Assembly (NCBI GenBank): GCA_030562195.1
Contig: JAUJPP010000005.1
Coordinates: forward strand, 35,389,106 to 35,453,105
Reading direction: 5' to 3'
Origin: Nipponacmea schrenckii
Taxonomy: Eukaryota; Mollusca; Gastropoda; Lottiidae
DNA: 64,000 bases
Shown: one piece after another, positions 58,431 to 64,000 of the stretch
How the letters are laid out: each line of letters opens with the position of its first letter
Position numbering within the stretch: position 1 is the first letter of the stretch
Notes under the pieces: generated by a model
Told to the model about the DNA's origin: nothing
The model's input: the letters and a program-made list of their open reading frames with translations, nothing else
Database searches by the model: none
Translations under genes and position numbers: made by a program

Positions 58431-59209
58431 AAGGGATAATAGGCGTTAGAATACACTCGTCCTACGGCTTATATTTGTGTTCAATATTGACTATTACTTA
58501 AATAAGTATGCATCCCACACTTTACCAAATTCTAAAAAGCCACAATAAAAATATATTCGGAATTTTAAAAAAAAAGTGAGCCAGCGACGATTCCATTCAG
58601 TTTGAGAATAAAAACGTCTGGTAAATCAACGCTAAAACATCATTTTGCAATTCAACAGTAGGGGTCAAGGACGCGTGAAAACCCACATGTTAGAGTAACT
58701 TCCCTTTATATTTACACGATTTGAAAATCGCTTGATGGATGGCTCAAGCGTTTTATGATTAACTACTTTATTTGGGGGATTTATCGGATTTTAGAGGGAT
58801 TTTGATGTATAGGTATGACACCAGGTAAGTCCACTGTTATTGTCCAAATTTGAGTGAACTTAAATGTTTATGTTCGTTCTAACGCCTATTATCCCTTTAA
58901 GATTGTAACTTGAAACTGCGGTTAATACAAGTTTCGACTTGTTTCTGGAACCTTAGTCTTTATATATGTATGTATCATTTGTAATTTATGAATAAATATT
59001 GATTAAAAAAAAATTAATAAACTAATATTATTATTATCCTATAGTAAATACAGACTCAAGTGTTAGCTGCAAACACCAAGTCTTCAAGTTTCCATTAACC
59101 ACACACGATATATATAGCTCAGAAGATACAACGCATATTATGCTATTAGTGGAAGACTGAAAATGATTGTAAAACAAACAATTAAAAACTAAAACTGTGA
59201 AAAAATTCA

Positions 59210-59860
59210 GGGTCATGAAGGTCAAGGTCATTTGATTTGGCCTTTTGAATTTTCAAAAAAATTCAATCGGGCATTAAAAAAAATTAAAATTTGAAAATCA
59301 AAATTCTGTTCCCAACAAGTTTTAGATAAAGTAACAAGGCTTCGAAAAACACCAAAATCGGACAAATCGAATAAAATTAGCGGACTTATTAAAATTTTGC
59401 TGAATGTTACCGTTCTGTGATGACACATAAAGTATCACTTCCGGTTTGGATTTTTTATTCTAAAAGGGTTCTAATTATGCCTGATAGTATATATGCATAG
59501 CTTTTGTACTGATTTCTTACATACACCGGAAGCTGTGTGACCCAACGCGGTTCTAAAAAACCGGAAGTTCTCACGCAAGAACCGGAAGTGGTTGACATTT
59601 TTTTTATGATGCGGTTTTATTTCTTTAGGCGACTTCTCTATATTCTGTAATTTTCAAAGCGATCGGATAATTAGCAACAAAGTTATGCAACTATGCATAT
59701 TATTATTATGCAATTACTAACTACTGACGCGTAAAAATTTTAGTTTTATATATTCATTTTCTATTCCAGTACGTATCTTATCGTATTTTTCAAACCAAAT
59801 ATCTATACCATTTTCGAGTTGGGCTAGGGAGCTTCCCGAAAAAAAAAAGTCTAATGAAAA
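59210..59860 (-). repeat. Dispersed repeat, inverted copy of 41,995-42,650
   Basis: Complementary to the block in the receptor intron: CTTCCGGT..., GCCTGATAGTATATATGCAT, GTGACCCAACGCGG, AAAACCGGAAGTTCTCACGC, TTTTCAAAGCGATCGGATAA, CTAGGGAGCTTCCCGAAAA appear in mirrored order. The CCGGAAGT motif occurs several times. No ORF. Confidence 0.7.
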
Positions 59861-59864
59861 CAAA

Positions 59865-59891
59865 GAGTGGCAAATTTCTAATTTGCCACTC
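59865..59891. repeat. Perfect 12-bp inverted repeat
   Basis: GAGTGGCAAATT-TCT-AATTTGCCACTC, a perfect stem of 12 with a loop of 3, just outside the end of the dispersed repeat and followed by A11. It may be the end structure of that element. Confidence 0.8.
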
Positions 59892-60361
59892 AAAAAAAAA
59901 AATCGTCCGTTGTGCTTGGATTAAGTTCCACACCCTATAAACGTATCTTTAAATAGGTACTTTAGGATTTTAATAAATAGTCCAACTGTATGAATATCTG
60001 GGAGTCTGATCATTTTTTTTCAGAGCCACATTCGTCAAACAGCGTCGAGGAGTTTGGAATTGAATTATAATATATATATTAGGAAGTCATTTGACAAGGA
60101 AATATATGCATAAAAAAATGCTAGCCATTAAATACTGTTCCTTTAGTCACTAGTCATTATAGAGTCTCTGTGTTATTTGATATAACGTCCCTATGTTTAT
60201 AGTTATTGACCTTTAATAATCATGGAGTTAATCTATATTTCAACAATCTAAAACGAAAAATTTCAAGATCACTCGCTTCACTTTATAAAGTTTCTGAAAC
60301 TAAAAATAAAAATTTAATCGAAATTTCTCAAAGCTTAAACTGGAACTAGAAACAATCTTAC
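59892..60361. other. Non-coding stretch 3' of the candidate exon
   Basis: AT-rich. On the minus strand this would be the start of intron 1 of the type II membrane protein gene; no second exon is recognised in it. Confidence 0.35.
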
Positions 60362-60464
60362 CTCGTGGAGATTGATTCGAACTGCTAGGAAATACATACA
60401 GTAAGGTCGGTATTAACACGCCGATGCCAATAATGGCAGACAAAGTTTGGCCTCGAAGACGCAT
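60362..60464 (-). CDS. Probable first coding exon of a type II membrane protein (partial)
   Basis: From ATG 60,464 the minus strand encodes MRLRGQTLSAIIGIGVLIPT then LLYVFPSSSNQSPR, and stops at a donor CGAG|gtaaga (last exon base 60,362, phase 1). A short basic start followed by about 20 hydrophobic residues and a Ser-rich stem is typical of Golgi glycosyltransferase signal anchors. The frame is open further upstream to 60,515 without an ATG. The MRLR start recalls the MGAT4 N-acetylglucosaminyltransferases, but no catalytic exon was found downstream, so that is a weak hint. The 500-base gap and the repeats may separate it from later exons. Confidence 0.4.
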
Positions 60465-60515
60465 TCTTTTATATCTATAACTCTTAAGAGTTTTATCCAC
60501 TTCCTTTCCTTCTAG

Positions 60516-61927
60516 TTATATCCACATGAATTTAATAAATCTTGATTAAGCTACATGAAATAAATTAGGGATTTTTTCAGGCTCATTGTAAAGAAAACTT
60601 GATAAACGTTGTTGAGTTGGTACATTGGTTAGACAGAGCACAAACTATACAGTCTGAGTTTTAACACTTCCTATATCACTAGTCAGGATATCACGTGATA
60701 GTCTTGGCCCGGTTATCTCGATATCGAAAACTACATGAGACTTTATTTTAAAATTTATACACAAGTTGACTTGCCATTGGGATCATTGTCTATAAATAGA
60801 TTTCATCTGAAACATCTGGACTACTGTTAAATACTGTGATATCATTGACCTATTAGGTCATTCCAAACAAAACCACCTGGAAATGTGTGGCGTGTGTTTG
60901 TAGATATAAAAATATTTAAAACATGTGCTTTATTTGTGGTGACTGAATTCTTGTAAATTTTATGGATCGGCCAATTCAAGATATCAGACCGACTCGAAAC
61001 AATAATATAACAAATAAATCATGCGTTCAATTAGGAACCTGTACACGAAAAGGAAATGGGCCTAACTCACATCGTAATGTTTGGTGTGAGCATTAAATTG
61101 ACTATTTCAGGATTTTGATAGCCAATATACAAATGGTCCTTAGACAAAATTTATGTGCTCAAGGTTAGGTATAATTTAAAAATCTATAAAGAGATTTCTT
61201 ATCGTCCTATTTTACAAAGCATGATTTGCCTGCGTTAAAATCAGGGCATAAAATTCTACTTTTATTTCCATTTGGTACCGGTAACTAAAATCGATGCTTT
61301 AAATATTATTTTGTGACATGTATCTATATCTATATCTATATGATATACATACTGTATGAATGGTTAATAATGTATTAAATTGGAATAATAGTAAATTAAT
61401 GAACCAATAAATTAAGTTCGCTGATTTATTTCATTTTCCATAAAATAACACAAAATAAATCTAAAAGGCCTTTGATCGATAAATGTGATGTACATTTGTA
61501 ATTCAGAACGTAAAACGTTCAAATATTTCCGAACTCAGTCCTGACAAAACAATGACAATCCACTCAATTAGTTAGTCCGAAAAAGGTTTTATTTGTATCT
61601 ATAGCTAGAGATCAATCAAATCTTCAGTAAGGTAAAATTCAAATTTTAAAGTGCACTCCATTTTTGGTTTGTAGATCAATTTTTTTTGTTGTTGCTGAAA
61701 TTGATGATGATTTCACCCGTTTTAACGTCAAACCTATTAAAAAAATGTATATACCGGTACGTAAGTTTATGTAAACGATAAAAGTACTACTATGTGGAAA
61801 TAAAAGCCTAAATGTTTCTCCCTGTGATATGTATCTTAAATATTAGGTGTTTAAAACTTGTCTTATTGACTTACTATTCTGTTCTGGGTCATGGTGACTT
61901 TTTTTCAGAATTGGGGCGAAACGCTAA
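60516..61927. other. Flanking DNA, no gene recognised
   Basis: AT-rich, with a short (TATATC)n-like run near 61,322-61,345. If the 60.4 kb exon is real, this is its 5' flank on the minus strand. No clear promoter motif. Confidence 0.4.
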
Positions 61928-61929
61928 AA

Positions 61930-62225
61930 AGTGGCACAGTGAGTTAGACGCTTCCTCTCTATCCAGGGGGTCAGTGTTCAATCCCGGCAAAGGTCGAGAT
62001 GAATTTTCGGATATTTCAGCCCGGTTTTCCCATTATCAGTGATGCAGATTGGAGGGTCTGGCATGCGAAAGCTTCTAGTCATTCGGATGGGACAATAAAC
62101 GGAGGCCTAGGCTGTGCACGTTAATGATCCTTTGAAACTTACAAATTGCAACAAAAGTGCTGGCTAATGTCGCTGTCCTGGTAAAATAATTCTCACTGCA
62201 TGGCGTTTCCCTTCAGAGTCATTGA
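61930..62225 (+). mobile_element. tRNA-derived SINE, nearly complete copy
   Basis: A-box-like TGGCACAGTGAGTTAGACG at about 61,932-61,950 and B-box TGTTCAATCCC at about 61,975-61,985. Then comes the shared body CATTCGGATGGGACAATAAA (62,075-62,094), GTTAATGATCC, and the distal CTAATGTCGCTGTCCTGGTA / CTGCATGGCG block also present in ACOX intron 10. It is the longest member in the window. Confidence 0.8.
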
Positions 62226-62651
62226 CCTATCTAGCTTGATATTTTGTATTTATTAAGAAGCTATGCGGATCATTTAATTCACATACCTCACTTCTTTATA
62301 TTCGTCGCAATCGTGTTGAGCTATTAGAGGGAGCGCATAACCTTATACATAGATGTAATCTTCATTGGCCCATTAGGCACAGAAAAAAAAATGCATACAA
62401 CATCTTTAAGAAATACATGAATATTAATTTTATTATTCAATTAAAAATTAGTATGCAATTTTTATCAATAAACGGCATAAATTATACTTGAAACGACATC
62501 TGCTGTTTACCCACCAAATTTATTTGGTGATTGAACCGTAAAATTACTGTCAAACTAAAATCATCTTATCTTCAGTTTTCCAGAATACTAGGACTCATTG
62601 TCGAGGTTTTTCTAAACCCAACCCAAACTGCTGTAAGGCCAATTTGAAGAG

Positions 62652-62947
62652 GTGGCATCTATGATAGACCGGGTAACATCTATCATAGTTTCTGCTACAA
62701 TAATCTTAGACAAGGTTAGTGTATTGGTTACGTACAAAGCTAATAAAAACATTCGGAACGAAACTAATAAAATACGAACGAAAGTTAGGTCTATATTTAA
62801 ATTAGACTGAGGTTGCAACTATGGTAGACCGGGTAACAGCTATCATAAACCAGGTAACAGCTATCATACACCAGGTAACATCTATGATAGACCAGGTAAC
62901 ATCTATGACAGACCAGGTATCATCATATCATAGACCAGGTAACATAC
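62652..62947 (+). repeat. 21-bp minisatellite, first cluster
   Basis: Units of the form CCAGGTAACATCTATCATAGA. Two units lie at 62,652-62,687 and about six at 62,813-62,947, with alternation of AGC/ATC and ATC/ATG. Non-coding. Confidence 0.85.
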
Positions 62948-63498
62948 AACCACACTGCAACAAATGTCGCTCTTATTGTTAAGGATTATTACATACGATT
63001 ACAAGAAAAATACCTCCATGTGTACACGAAGAGACTGGTGACAGCCTATAGGCGAAATAAGAACTTGAGTAACCATTTAGTCCATGGCAGACTTGATCGA
63101 ACCCACCCTCAACTACCCAATACCCCCACCTGTCCCCCCTCTCAAACAAACACATTAGCCCTTCTATAATATGACATTGACTAAATAGTTCATTTCAGAA
63201 TGTAGCCTATACTATATTTAGTTTTTATATTTTAGTTATTGAACTGCAGGCCTATCATCATTCTTATAATTAATTATATTAAATATACTTTCATTTTAAG
63301 TGGAAATTGTAAGGAGAACTTTGTATATACATTTAGTCGATATTTCTTTCAGATGATCACTATATGTCGGTACCGCCAAAATATCATCTTTTTTATTTCT
63401 ATTTACTAACAGAACTAACAGCACTTCGAAATATATAGTTCTTGCTCTATGACCTAGCCCCGTGCTTTTTGTGAGAATGCTTTTCTCATATCACCTTA
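62948..63498. other. Spacer between minisatellite clusters
   Basis: Includes a C-rich patch at 63,100-63,150. No gene or repeat recognised. Confidence 0.4.
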
Positions 63499-63645
63499 AC
63501 ACCAGGTAATATCTATCATAGACCATGTAACATCTACCACTGACCAGGTCACAGCTATCAGAGGTCAGGTAACAGCTATCATAAACCAGGTAACAGTTAT
63601 CATAGACCACGTAACTGCTATAAGAGACCAGGTTATTTCTATCAA
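63499..63645 (+). repeat. 21-bp minisatellite, second cluster
   Basis: About seven more diverged copies of the same 21-bp unit (CACCAGGTAATATCTATCAT ... GACCAGGTTATTTCTATCA), 550 bases after the first cluster. Some units read CCACGTAACTGC or CAGGTCACAGC. Confidence 0.8.
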
Positions 63646-64000
63646 AGGTGGATTGTTGATATCAGGGGCCATTTTAAAGTCGAAAAGTGTCGGACTAACC
63701 TGTGCTATGAGGAGAAGTTTACTCGTAACCTTTGAACCAATATTGACCCGGAATGGAGTAATCTAAATTTATTTCTATCTTTATCTCTATCAATATTTGA
63801 GACCCTTTATATATAGAATCAATACTAACACATCTAATTGGTATGTACACTGATTGTATTCCTTTACAATCGGGTTGTAGAGTCAAAATTGAAAACATAT
63901 TTCTAAATCAACATTTATCATTTTGTATTTAGTAATAATTGGCTTTTCCTGTGATATGAACACATAAATTAGTATTTCCACCAGAAAGACATCGTCTAAA
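63646..64000. other. Window end, no gene recognised
   Basis: One GGGGCCATTTTAAAG copy at about 63,665 echoes the array at the start of the window. Otherwise nothing is supported. Confidence 0.4.

Noticed and set aside
59210..59891. Helitron
   Set aside because: There is a terminal-like hairpin, but no 5' TC and 3' CTRR ends or Rep/helicase remains could be seen.
61812..62042. 76-codon plus-strand frame
   Set aside because: Runs through the SINE head; no independent support.

Overview
The window is AT-rich, intron-rich eukaryotic nuclear DNA from an animal. Three multi-exon genes encode recognisable bilaterian proteins (a peroxisomal acyl-CoA oxidase, an SPSB-type SOCS-box protein and an orphan receptor of the GPR153/GPR162 type). 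They sit among tRNA-derived SINEs, decayed LINEs, TIR elements, minisatellites and tandem arrays. Repeat style and gene content suggest an invertebrate, most likely a lophotrochozoan such as a mollusc. That placement is inference. Nothing points to bacterial, organellar or viral origin.

Layout. 1-11,765 (+): 14 exons of an ACOX1-like gene, ending in a peroxisomal SKL signal; its first coding exon lies upstream of the window. Intron 7 holds a diverged A-B-A-B-A duplication. 11.9-13.4 kb: a small TIR element and two SINE heads. 13.3-20.3 kb (-): a two-coding-exon SPSB1/4 gene with a probable long 3' UTR, a probable non-coding first exon near 20.1 kb and a promoter-like patch with a palindromic CRE and E-box. 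20.7-32 kb: LINE tail, a ~100-130 bp tandem repeat, C homopolymers, a short TIR element and one weak exon-like ORF. 32.1-47.5 kb (+): the GPR153/162-like gene, three coding exons, 821 residues, a 12.4 kb first intron carrying a 29-bp minisatellite with a 174-bp higher-order period, a 27-bp minisatellite and other repeats; a uORF overlaps its start codon. 48-60 kb: MITE, L1-like and CR1/L2-like LINE remains, a SINE, a long hairpin, a TIR element with seven internal ~160-bp repeats next to a 500-base assembly gap, and dispersed repeats inverted relative to those at 40-42.6 kb. 60.4 kb (-): a probable first coding exon of an unidentified type II membrane protein. 61.9-64 kb: a SINE and two clusters of a 21-bp minisatellite.

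The three genes have no evident joint pathway: lipid beta-oxidation, ubiquitin-ligase substrate recognition and an orphan receptor. The less ordinary signals are structural: the nested higher-order minisatellite, the TIR element with expanding internal repeats, the overlapping uORF, and extended nuclear-receptor half-sites spread by several repeat families. All calls come from reading the sequence; no alignment, expression or database search was run.
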